Shown here: positions 50,002 through 59,885 of the stretch, one piece after another | Position numbering within the stretch: the stretch's first letter is position 1 | Layout of the letters: every line of letters starts with the position of its first letter | Source: a bacterium | GTDB taxonomy: Bacteria > Pseudomonadota > Gammaproteobacteria > Pseudomonadales > Moraxellaceae | NCBI GenBank assembly: GCA_029945725.1 | Contig: JAQSDB010000008.1 | Coordinates: 594,181-658,180, forward strand | Direction of reading: 5' to 3' | Length of the DNA: 64,000 bases | Made by a program: the position numbers and the translations under genes | Notes under the pieces: model-generated | Databases searched by the model: none | What the model saw: the letters and a program-made list of their open reading frames with translations, nothing else | What the model was told of the DNA's origin: nothing

Positions 50002-50877
50002 ATGAGTTACAACACCCTGGATTACAGCAACAACGACGGCATTCTCACCCTTACCCTGAATCGCCCCGAACAGATGAATGCCTTTACGGTGGAAATGGCC
50101 AATGAACTGGAACACGCCTTCCGCCGCGCCAGCAATGACGACGCCGTAAAAGCCATCGTGGTGACGGGTTCCGGACGAGCCTTCTGCGCCGGTATGGATC
50201 TTTCGGTGCCCGGCAATGTCTTCGGTCTTGATGAAAACCAGACACCGACCATGAATGACATGCATGAACACTTGTATGAGCAGGCAATCCAGGAAGGCGT
50301 GCGTGATACCGGCGGCCGTGTCACGCTGTCCATTTATGAATGCAAAAAGCCGGTGATTGCCGCCATCAATGGTGCTGCTGTCGGTATCGGCGCCACCATG
50401 ACCCTGGCCATGGATGTTCGCATCGCCTCTGAAAAAGCCCGCATCGGTTTTGTCTTCGGAAAAATAGGCGTGGTGCCGGAAGCCTGCTCAAGCTGGTTCC
50501 TGCCGCGCATCGTCGGTATTTCGCAGGCACTGGAATGGGTGTACAGCGCCGAGATCATGGATGCGGCCGAAGCCCTGCGCGGCGGCCTGGTAAAGGCCGT
50601 GGTGGCGCCGGAAGAATTGCTGAACGAGGCCTATAAACTGGCACACAAGTTTGTCGACAACCGCTCGCCGGTATCTACGGCGCTCATCCGCCAGATGATG
50701 TACCGCAACTCGGCACAGCCGCATCCGCTGGAAGCCCACAAGGTGGAATCACTGGGCATGTTCTACACCAGCCTCGGTGACGGCAAGGAAGGCGTGCAAT
50801 CGTTTCTGGAAAAACGCGCTCCCGCCTACCAGGGCAGCGCCAGTGCCATGCCGGCGTTTTATCCCTGGTGGAAGTAA
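50002..50877 (+). CDS. Enoyl-CoA hydratase/isomerase (crotonase) family protein
   Basis: It encodes 291 residues from ATG 50002 with CGGAG upstream; the same frame is open far upstream only because it lies opposite the quinone reductase gene. The crotonase fold is shown by LTLNRPEQMNAF, the oxyanion-hole segment GRAFCAGMDL, and AAINGAAVGIGATMTLAMDVRIAS. The second catalytic region reads GKIGVVPEACSSWFLPRIVG, with Glu present as in hydratases. It probably hydrates or isomerises enoyl-CoA esters in fatty acid breakdown. A strong terminator follows. Confidence 0.9.
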   Translation: MSYNTLDYSNNDGILTLTLNRPEQMNAFTVEMANELEHAFRRASNDDAVKAIVVTGSGRAFCAGMDLSVPGNVFGLDENQTPTMNDMHEHLYEQAIQEGVRDTGGRVTLSIYECKKPVIAAINGAAVGIGATMTLAMDVRIASEKARIGFVFGKIGVVPEACSSWFLPRIVGISQALEWVYSAEIMDAAEALRGGLVKAVVAPEELLNEAYKLAHKFVDNRSPVSTALIRQMMYRNSAQPHPLEAHKVESLGMFYTSLGDGKEGVQSFLEKRAPAYQGSASAMPAFYPWWK

Positions 50878-50919
50878 AACCTCACCGCTCCCCGGGAAAT
50901 AGACGCTGGTACAAAACAC

Positions 50920-50965
50920 GGGCATAAAAAAACGGGCCGTATTTTCTGCCCGTTTTTTTATGCCC
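50920..50965. terminator. Long bidirectional rho-independent terminator
   Basis: Perfect 18-bp arms (GGGCATAAAAAAACGGGC and its complement) around a 10-base loop, between the convergent crotonase and DUF2806-like genes. Confidence 0.93.
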
Positions 50966-50981
50966 GACACTCCGCACGGAC

Positions 50982-52028
50982 TTACAAGCGCATTTTTTCA
51001 CTGAACAAGCCACTGCCGTCTGCCTGGCCGTGCCAGTCGCCGATTTCAATAGTAAACCCGCGCTTCTTCAGTGCATTACCGAGCGCAAACAGATAAGCCG
51101 TATCCGCCAGGCCATTGAACAGGGCATTGACTTCCCGTCCCAGTGACGTCAGGACATGGGCCCCTATCACCAGCTCCGAACCGATGCCTTCAATGAACAG
51201 CGCCTTGTTCTGGCAACGCAGGACGGCACGAAATCCCCGATCGGCCACCGTCTTCAGCAGGATCGTGTCCAGACCCGGCAACAACAGCCCCATCGCTTCC
51301 ATCTGCAAAAACATGGGGCCATGAATATCCGGATGAAAATAATCCGGAGCATCCGGACATATGAAACCGCCCAGATCCACTGCCGTCATGAAACGGATGG
51401 CCGACATTTCGGCGCGCGACAATGTCGCCAGAAACGCCAGCGTACGCAGGCTGTGTGTCCCCGGCTGCCGCACTTCATCAACCAGCACACGCGCCCACAT
51501 ATCCTGAAAATCAGTGGCCACCGCACGCGCCGCGGATTCCTTCCAGCGCAACAACCAGTCCGCATCCACCGGTCGCGGCGAAAGCGTCTCCAGCGCAAAA
51601 GTCTCCACCAGAATATCGGCACGCAAACCGATACGCCGGACATTCAGGGAATGCCTGAGCGCGAGAATGTCTGCCTCCAGACGCACATCACGCAACGCCT
51701 CTGCCGTACCCGGCACGTTCAGGGCGCTCAGCGGATCATCCGCCACCCTTTCAATCAGGGGATTAAAACGGATACTGGCCAGCAACTGTGCATCGGCAGC
51801 GGCCACTATCTCGCCATGATGATTAAAAATCCGGCGCCCGGCGTGCAGGTCGTCCAGTTCATCCAGCATGGTCTGTATGGCGCTCAGTTCGGCGGCACGA
51901 ATGGCATGGTGATCCTGTTTCTTGTCGCGCAAGCGCCATGGCGACAGCATGGCCGACTCGCCGCCACCAAAAAGCGTATGCCAGACCTTGTCGGCCAGCT
52001 TTTGTTGCAATGCTCTGGTCTCGGGCAT
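50982..52028 (-). CDS. DUF2806/TIGR03899-like protein
   Basis: It encodes 348 residues with no signal peptide or membrane segment. The middle has the family phrase DFQDMWARVLVDEVRQPGTHSLRTLAFLATLSRAEMSAI, as seen in DUF2806 and TIGR03899 proteins. Regions before it are helical and charged. These proteins have no known function. The gene is bounded by a terminator on its 3' side and faces the lipoprotein gene divergently. Confidence 0.7.
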   Translation of the reverse strand: MPETRALQQKLADKVWHTLFGGGESAMLSPWRLRDKKQDHHAIRAAELSAIQTMLDELDDLHAGRRIFNHHGEIVAAADAQLLASIRFNPLIERVADDPLSALNVPGTAEALRDVRLEADILALRHSLNVRRIGLRADILVETFALETLSPRPVDADWLLRWKESAARAVATDFQDMWARVLVDEVRQPGTHSLRTLAFLATLSRAEMSAIRFMTAVDLGGFICPDAPDYFHPDIHGPMFLQMEAMGLLLPGLDTILLKTVADRGFRAVLRCQNKALFIEGIGSELVIGAHVLTSLGREVNALFNGLADTAYLFALGNALKKRGFTIEIGDWHGQADGSGLFSEKMRL

Positions 52029-52265
52029 AGGGGAGCTTCCAGAAAAAAACGCGTGGCATTATTGACCGCATTAGGCAGCAGACCGCCCTCTGTATCCGTA
52101 TCGGGCGCTACCGTCGCCACTATAGCCGGACAGGCCCGTCATGCTGCGACAAAAACGGATGCTCCCGCCTGACAACGGTTGCTGACTTGTTACCCGGGAT
52201 TGGTCTGGCCGGCAAAGGCCACTATCCTTCATGCCGACACAGGATCGTGCGCCGGAGCGGAAAAC

Positions 52266-53063
52266 ATGAAAACGCCAATAATAATGACAACTGCCGGATT
52301 CGTGCTGGCGCTTCTTGGCGGCTGCGTCGGCAGTGACACCCCGCCGCCGGATACGCCGCCACCGGTCGCAGAAGGGCTCTGGCAGGGCACCCTGAATGGC
52401 AGCGTGCCCGCGAGTGCCCGTACCTTCTCAGCGCTCGTGCTGGATGATGGCTCGCTCTGGATGCTGTATTCAACCGCCGGCAACAGCACCGTCGCTACAG
52501 GCGCCAGCAATCTCGGCGGCGCCATGCAGGGCGCTGGCACCTCGGATGCCGGCATCTACTCCATCCTCAATACCAGCAGCAGCCGGATCTTCCCGCTTGA
52601 CGGCCTCAGCAGCCCCGTTCAGCTCAGCCTGGCAGCCACCTATACCGCACTCAGCCGGTTTGACGGCACCATCAACCCCGGTGCCGTGCCCTTTGCCAGC
52701 CTCTATGACACTGATTACAACTATGCCCCGCCGCCCCTTGCCACCCTTGCCGGCGGCCCCTACACCTCAACGGCGAGCGCCACGCTTGCCGGCAAGGAAA
52801 CGGCGACATTTTCCATGGACGGCAGCGGCAATCTCGTCGGGGTGACCAACAGCAGCGCCTGTACCATCAACGGCACCTTCATCCCGCGCGCCAGGGGGGC
52901 CTATAACGTCAGCCTGACCCTTGGTGCGAACTGCGGCGTCGGCCTCGGCAATACCACCATTGCCGGAAGAGCGACCTACGATACCGTCAGCAAACAGTTG
53001 AATGTCCTCGCCGTTAACAGCGCCAAAACGGCGGTGTTTGTGCTGATCGGCAGCAAACCCTGA
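52266..53063 (+). CDS. Secreted lipoprotein of unknown function
   Basis: It encodes 265 residues from ATG 52266. The signal peptide ends in a lipobox LLGGC (lipidated Cys at about residue 20), followed by a Pro-rich linker (GSDTPPPDTPPPVAEG) and a beta-rich domain starting GLWQGTLNG. The residues after the Cys (Val, Gly) do not give a clear inner-membrane retention signal, so an outer-membrane site is likely. I recognise no family. It precedes pgaB by 211 bp on the same strand, but a candidate promoter lies between them. Confidence 0.75.
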   Translation: MKTPIIMTTAGFVLALLGGCVGSDTPPPDTPPPVAEGLWQGTLNGSVPASARTFSALVLDDGSLWMLYSTAGNSTVATGASNLGGAMQGAGTSDAGIYSILNTSSSRIFPLDGLSSPVQLSLAATYTALSRFDGTINPGAVPFASLYDTDYNYAPPPLATLAGGPYTSTASATLAGKETATFSMDGSGNLVGVTNSSACTINGTFIPRARGAYNVSLTLGANCGVGLGNTTIAGRATYDTVSKQLNVLAVNSAKTAVFVLIGSKP

Positions 53064-53153
53064 AACCGGTCCGCGCACACGGCAGCCTTTGCGGAGCGGG
53101 CCTTAACCAGCAACAATTCAGTCACACTTCTTCAGATTTGCCGCGCCTGTTTT

Positions 53154-53184
53154 TTGACCAGAGGGGGCGGCTGTCTGCTAGAAT
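53154..53184 (+). promoter_or_regulatory. Candidate sigma-70 promoter upstream of pgaB
   Basis: TTGACC at 53154-53159 and TAGAAT at 53179-53184 are separated by 19 bp, one or two longer than ideal. The -10 lies 90 bp before the pgaB start. It would drive pgaBCD separately from the lipoprotein gene. Confidence 0.4.
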
Positions 53185-53274
53185 TACGCCCCGCTTCAGA
53201 AAGCTCCGCCCGCGTCCGGGAACATACCCACGCGGCTATCCCTGCTCCTGACCTGACGCGACCACCGGATTCTC

Positions 53275-55257
53275 ATGACCATGCGCCTGTCCCTCCTGCT
53301 CCCGGCCCTGTTGTCGGCATTCATGTTGCTCCTGCCAGCCAGCTCCGCCATGGCTGACACCGAGGAAAAACTGACCGTCCTCAGCTATCACGAAATCGCC
53401 GAGCGCGACGATGCGCTGGTCCCGCAATATGCGGTGAGCCCCACCAATTTCGTGCGCCAGATCGACTGGCTGCGCAATAACGGCTACCACTTCGTCAGCG
53501 TCAACGATGTACTGGCCGATCATGAAGGCAAGAAACCGCTGCCGGAAAAAGCCGTACTCATCACGTTTGATGACGGCTACCACTCTGTGTATGAGTACGG
53601 CTTTCCCATCCTGAAAATGTTTCACATTCCCGCTGTCATGGCCGTGGTAGGCAACTGGGAAGAAGAAAAGGTCAACGTAAATTTTGATGGCAAGAGCATC
53701 CCGCGCTCAAAACTGCTGTCCTGGGACGAACTGCGCGAGATGAGCCAAAGCGGACTGGTGGAAGTCGGCAGCCACAGCTTCGACCTGCACCGCGGCATTC
53801 CCGGTAATCCGCAAGGCAATATGGAGCCGGCCGCCACCACCCGCCTCTACCTGCCCGGCGAAAAACGCTATGAAGACGAGGCCGTTTACAGCCGTCGTGT
53901 CATGGCTGATCTCAAGCACAACAATGACCTCATTCGCCTTCATACCGGCAAGTCGCCACGCGTGATTGCCTGGCCCTACGGCCACTACAACAGCACCGGA
54001 CGCGACATCGCCCTGAAACTCGGCCTGACCATCGGCCTGACCCTGGATGACGGCGCCAATATGGCCGATACCCCGCTCTCGGGCCTGCGCCGCATTCTGG
54101 TCGAACGCACCATGTCGCTCTGGGACCTTGGCCGCGAAATCGCCATCCGCAACCAGAACCTTTCCGACAATGACCGGCCACAGAAAATCATGCATGTGGA
54201 TCTGGATTACGTTTACGACCCCGATCCTGCACAGCAGGAAAAGAACCTCGGCCACCTGCTCGACCGCATTGCCAGCATGGGTGTGAACACCGTCTACCTG
54301 CAGGCCTTTTCCGATCCGGATGGCAACGGCTCGGCCGACTCGGTGTACTTCCCCAATCGCCACCTGCGCGTGCGCGCCGACCTGTTCAACCGTGTGGCGT
54401 GGCAGATCCGCACGCGCACCAAGGTCAAGCGCCTTTATGCCTGGATGCCGATGCTGGCATGGGAACTGCCCGCCTCGGAGCCCGCCGCCAATGACCGCGT
54501 GCTGACCCTGCCGGGTGAAAACGGTGACCGCGTCAACATGGGCTACCTCCGTCTCTCGCCGTTTTCACCGCGCGCGCGCAAGGTGATCCGCGAGGTCTAT
54601 GAGGACCTCGCCCGTTCGGCGACCTTCGAAGGCCTGCTGTTCCATGACGATGTCACGCTCTCCGATTTCGAGGATGCGAGCCCGGACGCCCTCCGCACCT
54701 ACAAGGCATGGGGCCTGCCTGGCTCGGTTCAGGAAATACGCCAGAGCGATGACCTGCTGGGCCGCTGGACCATCCTGAAGATCAATACGCTGGATAATTT
54801 CGCCATGGAGCTCGCCTCGACGGTCAGGGAAGAGCAGCCGGCGCTGGTCACGGCACGCAACCTGTATGCCCGTGTCGTCCTCAGCCCGAAAGCCGAGGTC
54901 TGGTATTCACAGGCACTGGAGAACTCGCTGGCGAACTACGACTTCACCGCCATCATGGCCATGCCTTACATGGAAAACGCCCCCGATGCCGGCGCCTTCT
55001 ATCACGAACTGGTCGATCGCATCGATTCGTACCCAGGCGCCATGGAAAAGGTGGTCTTCGAACTGCAGGCGGTCGACTGGCGCGATAAAACCCGCCTGAT
55101 TCCCAGCCTGGAAATTGCCGACACCATTCGCCGCCTGTATGACATGGGCGTGAAGCATGTCGGTTACTACCCCGACATGCTGGTCGAAAACCATCCTGAC
55201 CCGGCGGTGATAAAGCCGGTGCTGGACAGCAAAGCCAATGCTCCCGAAATCCATTAA
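53275..55257 (+). CDS. pgaB: Poly-beta-1,6-N-acetylglucosamine N-deacetylase PgaB
   Basis: It encodes 660 residues, the full PgaB length. A signal peptide (ending SSAMAD) lacks a Cys, so unlike E. coli PgaB this protein is not a lipoprotein. The N-terminal polysaccharide deacetylase domain (about 30-275) has TFDDGYHS with the catalytic and metal Asp pair and GSHSFDLHRG with the metal His. The C-terminal glycoside-hydrolase-like domain (about 300-640) starts MHVDLDYVYDPDPAQQEKNL. It removes some acetyl groups from PNAG in the periplasm, which the exopolysaccharide needs for export. It heads the pgaBCD operon and has a weak ribosome site. Confidence 0.93.
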   Translation: MTMRLSLLLPALLSAFMLLLPASSAMADTEEKLTVLSYHEIAERDDALVPQYAVSPTNFVRQIDWLRNNGYHFVSVNDVLADHEGKKPLPEKAVLITFDDGYHSVYEYGFPILKMFHIPAVMAVVGNWEEEKVNVNFDGKSIPRSKLLSWDELREMSQSGLVEVGSHSFDLHRGIPGNPQGNMEPAATTRLYLPGEKRYEDEAVYSRRVMADLKHNNDLIRLHTGKSPRVIAWPYGHYNSTGRDIALKLGLTIGLTLDDGANMADTPLSGLRRILVERTMSLWDLGREIAIRNQNLSDNDRPQKIMHVDLDYVYDPDPAQQEKNLGHLLDRIASMGVNTVYLQAFSDPDGNGSADSVYFPNRHLRVRADLFNRVAWQIRTRTKVKRLYAWMPMLAWELPASEPAANDRVLTLPGENGDRVNMGYLRLSPFSPRARKVIREVYEDLARSATFEGLLFHDDVTLSDFEDASPDALRTYKAWGLPGSVQEIRQSDDLLGRWTILKINTLDNFAMELASTVREEQPALVTARNLYARVVLSPKAEVWYSQALENSLANYDFTAIMAMPYMENAPDAGAFYHELVDRIDSYPGAMEKVVFELQAVDWRDKTRLIPSLEIADTIRRLYDMGVKHVGYYPDMLVENHPDPAVIKPVLDSKANAPEIH

Positions 55258-55272
55258 ACGAGGAGTCACCCG

Positions 55273-56553
55273 GTGATGACTCACCTGTACACGCTATGGC
55301 AGGGATTGCTGGGCTTCGTTTTCTATTATCCGCTGTTCATGTCGTATTTATGGATGATGGGGGCCGCACTTTTCTACTGGCGCATCGAGCGGCATGACGG
55401 TGTTTACACGGCGCCGCAGGCGCTGCTGAACACGCCGCCGGTGAGCGTGCTCATCCCCTGCTACAACGAGGGTGACAATGCGGAAGAAACGCTGACCCAC
55501 GCCCTCGCCCTTGAGTATCCGGACTTTGAAGTCATCGCCATCAATGATGGCAGCAAGGACAATACCGGCGCCGTACTGGATCGCATGGCGGCCCAGTATC
55601 CACGTCTGCGTGTAGTGCATCTGGCGCAGAACCAGGGCAAGGCCATGGCCCTGCAGGCCGGCAGCCTGCTGGCCAAGAACGAGTGCCTGATCTGCATTGA
55701 TGGCGATGCCCTGCTCGACAAGCATGCCGCGCACTGGATCGTGCGGCATTTTGTGAAGAATCCACAGGTCGCCGCTGTCACGGGAAATCCGCGCATACGC
55801 AATCGCTCCACGCTGCTGGGCCGCGTGCAGGTCGGCGAGTTCTCCTCGATTGTCGGCATGATCAAGCGCGCCCAGCGCAGCTTCGGCAGGATATTTACCG
55901 TCTCCGGCGTGATCACGGCCTTTCGCAAGTCGGCCGTGCACCAGGTGGGTTACTGGAGCGCCGACATGCTGACCGAAGACATCGACATCAGCTGGAAGCT
56001 GCAGCGCGCCGGCTGGGATGTGTATTTCGAACCCAATGCCCTGGTCTGGATCCTGATGCCGGAAACCCTCTCGGGCCTCTGGAAGCAACGCCTGCGCTGG
56101 GCCATGGGGGGCGCCCAGGTGCTGCTGAAAAACTTTGATGTCTTCCTGCACCCGCGCCAGAACTATATGTGGCCCCTGCTGCTGGAGATGTGTGTCAGCG
56201 TGTTCTGGTCCTATCTGATGCTGCTGCTGGTGATACTGTGGCTGGCCGGACTGGTGCTGTCTCTCAGCGGGCTGCCGCACGGCATGCTGCCGGCGATGAG
56301 CTCTCCGCTGATTCCGCAAAGCAGCGGCATCATCCTCGGCACTACCTGCCTGCTGCAGTTTGCCCTCAGCAAATGGCTGGACAGCCGTTACGACAGCGGT
56401 CTCGGACGCAACTATTACTGGATGATCTGGTACCCCTTCGTGTTCTGGATCATCAACGTGACCTCAACGATAGTCGCCTACCCGAAAGTGCTGCTGCGCC
56501 ATGAAGGCAAGCGCGCGCGCTGGGTCAGCCCTGACCGGGGCATCCGGCCCTGA
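55273..56553 (+). CDS. pgaC: Poly-beta-1,6-N-acetylglucosamine synthase PgaC
   Basis: It encodes 426 residues and starts 15 bp after pgaB. Two N-terminal membrane segments (about 12-40) precede the family 2 glycosyltransferase domain: PVSVLIPCYNEGDNAEETL, INDGSKDNT (UDP-binding Asp), DGDALLD, TEDIDISWKLQ (catalytic Asp) and QRLRWAMGG (the QxxRW processivity motif). More membrane segments follow (about 300-410). It polymerises GlcNAc from UDP-GlcNAc at the inner membrane with PgaD, and in known systems this is switched on by c-di-GMP. Confidence 0.95.
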   Translation: MMTHLYTLWQGLLGFVFYYPLFMSYLWMMGAALFYWRIERHDGVYTAPQALLNTPPVSVLIPCYNEGDNAEETLTHALALEYPDFEVIAINDGSKDNTGAVLDRMAAQYPRLRVVHLAQNQGKAMALQAGSLLAKNECLICIDGDALLDKHAAHWIVRHFVKNPQVAAVTGNPRIRNRSTLLGRVQVGEFSSIVGMIKRAQRSFGRIFTVSGVITAFRKSAVHQVGYWSADMLTEDIDISWKLQRAGWDVYFEPNALVWILMPETLSGLWKQRLRWAMGGAQVLLKNFDVFLHPRQNYMWPLLLEMCVSVFWSYLMLLLVILWLAGLVLSLSGLPHGMLPAMSSPLIPQSSGIILGTTCLLQFALSKWLDSRYDSGLGRNYYWMIWYPFVFWIINVTSTIVAYPKVLLRHEGKRARWVSPDRGIRP

Positions 56554-56688
56554 CCGGCTTTATTAAAAATTGTTCATGTTGAATTCATCTTGGGTTCAGG
56601 CAACCCCCGGCAAGTACAGGCACAATGCGCTCCGTCACCACTCCATGCCGAGTGGCCGGCAGCAGAACCACCGCGAGCCCGAGAGAAC

Positions 56689-57120
56689 ATGAGCAACCAC
56701 CTGATCATCAATGCGCGTCACCACCTGAACTGGCATCAGCGCTTCGTTTCCAATGCCTCCACGGCCATGCTGTGGGGCGGCTGGCTCTGGATGTGGCGAC
56801 CGCTGCTGAACATCTTCAACTGGATCAACAACCTCGGCGCCAGCTTCCAGCCGACCCTGTTGAAACTGGTGGCCAACGGCACGCCGATGAATATCGAAGG
56901 CTCGGTCATGGCGCTCGTGGGAACCTCCGGCACCCTGCTGCTGTGGAACATGCTGCCCGCGCGCAAGGCCACCACCTCGCCACAGGCGCCGTTGCTGCGT
57001 GATTACGCCGCCCATTTCGAGCTCCCCGAGCAGGACATCCTGGCCGGCCGCGCCAGCGATGTCTGCATCGTTCATCACGACGATAACGGCCGCATCACCC
57101 GCATCGAAAGCCAGGGCTGA
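56689..57120 (+). CDS. pgaD: PNAG biosynthesis accessory protein PgaD
   Basis: It encodes 143 residues from ATG 56689 with GAGAGAA upstream. The N-terminus SNHLIINARHHLNWHQRFVSNASTAMLWGGWLWMWRP contains the first of two membrane segments; the second lies at about 60-85. A short cytoplasmic tail follows. The size, topology and position after pgaC identify it as PgaD, the small subunit that binds c-di-GMP together with PgaC and activates polymerisation. PgaD proteins are poorly conserved, so the call rests partly on context. Confidence 0.82.
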   Translation: MSNHLIINARHHLNWHQRFVSNASTAMLWGGWLWMWRPLLNIFNWINNLGASFQPTLLKLVANGTPMNIEGSVMALVGTSGTLLLWNMLPARKATTSPQAPLLRDYAAHFELPEQDILAGRASDVCIVHHDDNGRITRIESQG

Positions 57121-57159
57121 ATACGACTGCATTGGTACTGCCCGGCACAAATGCCGGAC

Positions 57160-57203
57160 AATAAAAAACGGGCTTCAGGATTACCTGAAGCCCGTTTTTT
57201 ATT
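57160..57203. terminator. Long bidirectional rho-independent terminator after pgaD
   Basis: Perfect 20-bp arms read AATAAAAAACGGGCTTCAGG and its complement around the loop ATTA, with T-runs on both strands. It closes pgaBCD and the convergent GST-like gene. Confidence 0.94.
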
Positions 57204-57241
57204 ACGTTGCCGGCTTGGTCCGGCGCGAGGAGCTCAACCGG

Positions 57242-58015
57242 TCAAAGCGCGTAGGTGCTTTCCAGATAATCAATGATCTTTGCCGACTCCAGCATTTTCA
57301 CACCGGTATTGGGGTCTTCCAGATAAGGCACCTGCATGTGGCTGGTGCGGCGGAAATGCTGGTCACGCTTGCCGCCGGGAATCGGTTGATAGGGGCCCGG
57401 CTTGAGGCGCAGCACGGCCGGACCGATGTCTTGCCAGCGTTCCTTGCCGATATTGTGCAGCAGGTAGGGAAGTTCCAGCTCGGTCAGGCGCTCGCGCACC
57501 AGACGTGCGTAGGGGCTGGCCTCGAAACTCCACAGCTCGAGCATTTTCGCCGGCGCATGCGAGGGCCGTACACGCATGCCACGGGCACCACGTACGGCAC
57601 TGGCCACAAAGGCAGCCGGTGTTTTCAGCAGGGTCTTGCGGTACGCCGACGGCACACGGCCGTTGCCGTAGATCCTGAACAGGTAATCGACAATGTGGGC
57701 CGACTCGTACATCACCGTGTTGGTATTGGGATCCACCAGCAGAGGGAACTGCTGCTTGCCGCCGAGCCGCTCGGCCTCCGGACGGAAGCGCGTGCCGCCC
57801 TTGGGGCAGGGATAGATCTCCACATCCAGGTGCAGCGCCGTGAACGCCTCGCGCACGGCACGGCAATAAGGACTGACTTCCATGTCGTAGAGCCGGATCG
57901 GCAGGGCAGGCTGCGCCGCCGTACTGACCAGGGCATTGGCACCCCGCCAGTTGCCAAGGGTGGAGCTGAGTACCGAGCCCAGAACATTGATCTGGTGCAG
58001 CACGGGATTGGGCAT
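57242..58015 (-). CDS. Protein with two GST N-terminal (thioredoxin-fold) domains
   Basis: It encodes 257 residues from ATG 58015 with CAGGAG upstream. Two glutathione S-transferase N-terminal domains are arranged in tandem: LYDMEVSPYCRAVREAF.. with VPLLVDPNTNTVMYES-like binding segment, and LWSFEASPYARLVRERL.. with VPYLEDPNTGVKMLES. The first has Cys in SPYC, the second Ala (SPYA), so only the first could be redox active. No GST C-terminal domain is seen. Such tandem proteins occur in bacteria and plants; their role is unclear, perhaps detoxification or prostaglandin-synthase-like isomerisation. Confidence 0.85.
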   Translation of the reverse strand: MPNPVLHQINVLGSVLSSTLGNWRGANALVSTAAQPALPIRLYDMEVSPYCRAVREAFTALHLDVEIYPCPKGGTRFRPEAERLGGKQQFPLLVDPNTNTVMYESAHIVDYLFRIYGNGRVPSAYRKTLLKTPAAFVASAVRGARGMRVRPSHAPAKMLELWSFEASPYARLVRERLTELELPYLLHNIGKERWQDIGPAVLRLKPGPYQPIPGGKRDQHFRRTSHMQVPYLEDPNTGVKMLESAKIIDYLESTYAL

Positions 58016-58269
58016 GACAGTCTCCTGACCATAACAAAGAGGGCAAATCCGCAGGCCGGCTACTCTGCCACAGCGCCCGGTTACCCTCCAGTTGCAAAAC
58101 AGGTCCGTCCAGCGAGCAAAAAGGCCGACGAGGCACTGTTCCTGCCCCCACCGGCTCGGCGATAATCGCGTCACTTTTTACGGCGACCGACGCCTCACCG
58201 CCTTCCGGCCGCCAGCACCCTGCCAGCATCCACTGTCAGCTATCCCATAGACGCATAAAGACAACAACC

Positions 58270-59814
58270 ATGACGACACTCCATATTTATCAGGATCTCA
58301 CCCGCCCCCGGCTCGTCGAGCTCGCCGTGCAGCGCCACGAAGGCCATCTCGCCGACAACGGCGCCTTCACCGTCAACACCGGCCACCGCACCGGCCGCTC
58401 ACCCGCCGACCGCTTCATCGTTGACGAGCCCAGCACCAGCGGCAGCATTCACTGGGGCGCCGTCAACAAGGCCTTCCCGGCCGACAAGTTCGATGCCCTC
58501 TGGGAGCGCGTGCAAGGCTACATCAGTGAACGCGACCAGTTCGTTTCCCACCTGCACGTCGGCTCCGATCCGCAGCACTACCTGCCGGTGAAAGTTACCA
58601 CCGAAACCGCCTGGCACTGCCTGTTCGGCAAAAACCTCTTCATCACGCCCGACGTCTACAACCACGGCAAGAAAGAAGAATGGCAGGTGATCAACGCTCC
58701 CGGTTTTGAATGCGTACCGAGCCGCGACGGCACCAACTCCGACGGCTGCGTCATTCTCAATTTCGGCGCGCGCAAGGTCCTGCTCGCCGGCATGAACTAC
58801 GCCGGTGAAATGAAAAAGGCCATGTTCTCCGTGCAGAACTACCTGCTGCCCGGCAACGACGTGCTCTCCATGCACTGCTCCGCCAACGTCGGCGACGATG
58901 GCGGTGTGGCGCTGTTCTTCGGCCTTTCCGGCACCGGCAAGACCACCCTCTCCGCCGATCCCGAGCGCTCCCTGATCGGTGACGACGAACACGGCTGGGC
59001 CAAGGGCTCCGTGTTCAACATCGAAGGTGGCTGCTACGCCAAGTGCATCAACCTTTCGAAAGAAAACGAGCCGGTGATCTGGGATGCCATCAAGTTCGGC
59101 GCCGTACTGGAAAACGTGGTGCTCGACGACAACACCCGCGTGCCGGATTACGACAACATCTCGCACACGCAAAACACCCGTGCGGCCTATCCGCTTGAGC
59201 ACATCGCCAAACGCATCGAGATCAACCGTGCCGGCGAACCCAAGCACGTCATTTTCCTCACCTGCGATCTTTACGGCGTCATGCCACCAGTGGCGATCCT
59301 CGACAAGCAGCAGGCCGCCTTCCATTTCCTTTCCGGCTACACCGCCCTCGTGGGCTCGACCGAAATGGGTTCCGGCAGCGGCATCAAGACAACGTTCTCC
59401 ACCTGCTTTGGCGCGCCGTTTTTCCCGCGTCACGCCAGCGAGTACGCCGCCCTGCTGATGAAGCGCATCGAGGAATTTGATTCGAAAGTCTTCATCGTTT
59501 CCACCGGCTGGAGCGGCGGCCCGCACGGCCAGGGCAAGCGCTTCAGCATTCCCACCACGCGTGCCGTGATTCGCGCCATTCTCAACGGCAAGCTCGACAA
59601 TGTGGAAACGCAACAGCTCGACATCATGAACCTCAGCGTGCCGGTCGCCGTCGAAGGCGTCGACAGCCAGCTGCTGGTGCCGCGCAACACCTGGGCCGAT
59701 CCCGCCCAGCACGATGCCAAGGCCCGCGAACTCGCCGGCCTGTTCCTGAAAAACTTCGACGAGAAATACGCCGATGTCGATCAGAGCATCCGCACCGCAG
59801 GCCCCAAAGCCTGA
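58270..59814 (+). CDS. pckA: Phosphoenolpyruvate carboxykinase (ATP)
   Basis: It encodes 514 residues. The ATP-type PEPCK markers are present: [13 protein letters not shown] near the N-terminus, the kinase-1a P-loop [26 protein letters not shown], and the downstream [15 protein letters not shown]. It turns oxaloacetate into PEP with ATP and CO2 release, the first step of gluconeogenesis, which fits growth on fatty acids. No GTP-type enzyme signature is seen. It borders the integron: intI ends 72 bp after its stop, beyond a terminator. Confidence 0.96.
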   Translation: MTTLHIYQDLTRPRLVELAVQRHEGHLADNGAFTVNTGHRTGRSPADRFIVDEPSTSGSIHWGAVNKAFPADKFDALWERVQGYISERDQFVSHLHVGSDPQHYLPVKVTTETAWHCLFGKNLFITPDVYNHGKKEEWQVINAPGFECVPSRDGTNSDGCVILNFGARKVLLAGMNYAGEMKKAMFSVQNYLLPGNDVLSMHCSANVGDDGGVALFFGLSGTGKTTLSADPERSLIGDDEHGWAKGSVFNIEGGCYAKCINLSKENEPVIWDAIKFGAVLENVVLDDNTRVPDYDNISHTQNTRAAYPLEHIAKRIEINRAGEPKHVIFLTCDLYGVMPPVAILDKQQAAFHFLSGYTALVGSTEMGSGSGIKTTFSTCFGAPFFPRHASEYAALLMKRIEEFDSKVFIVSTGWSGGPHGQGKRFSIPTTRAVIRAILNGKLDNVETQQLDIMNLSVPVAVEGVDSQLLVPRNTWADPAQHDAKARELAGLFLKNFDEKYADVDQSIRTAGPKA

Positions 59815-59826
59815 TCCGTGCGAATC

Positions 59827-59859
59827 ATAAAAAAGGGCGCCTGGTGCGCCCTTTTTTAT
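59827..59859. terminator. Rho-independent terminator, bidirectional
   Basis: ATAAAAAAGGGCGC and its 14-bp complement around a 5-base loop, between pckA and the convergent intI. Confidence 0.9.
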
Positions 59860-59885
59860 TGCCGCGTGATCATCACGTGTAAATC

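Noticed and set aside
58399..59712. 437-codon open frame on the minus strand
   Set aside because: It is antisense to pckA and is a product of codon bias.
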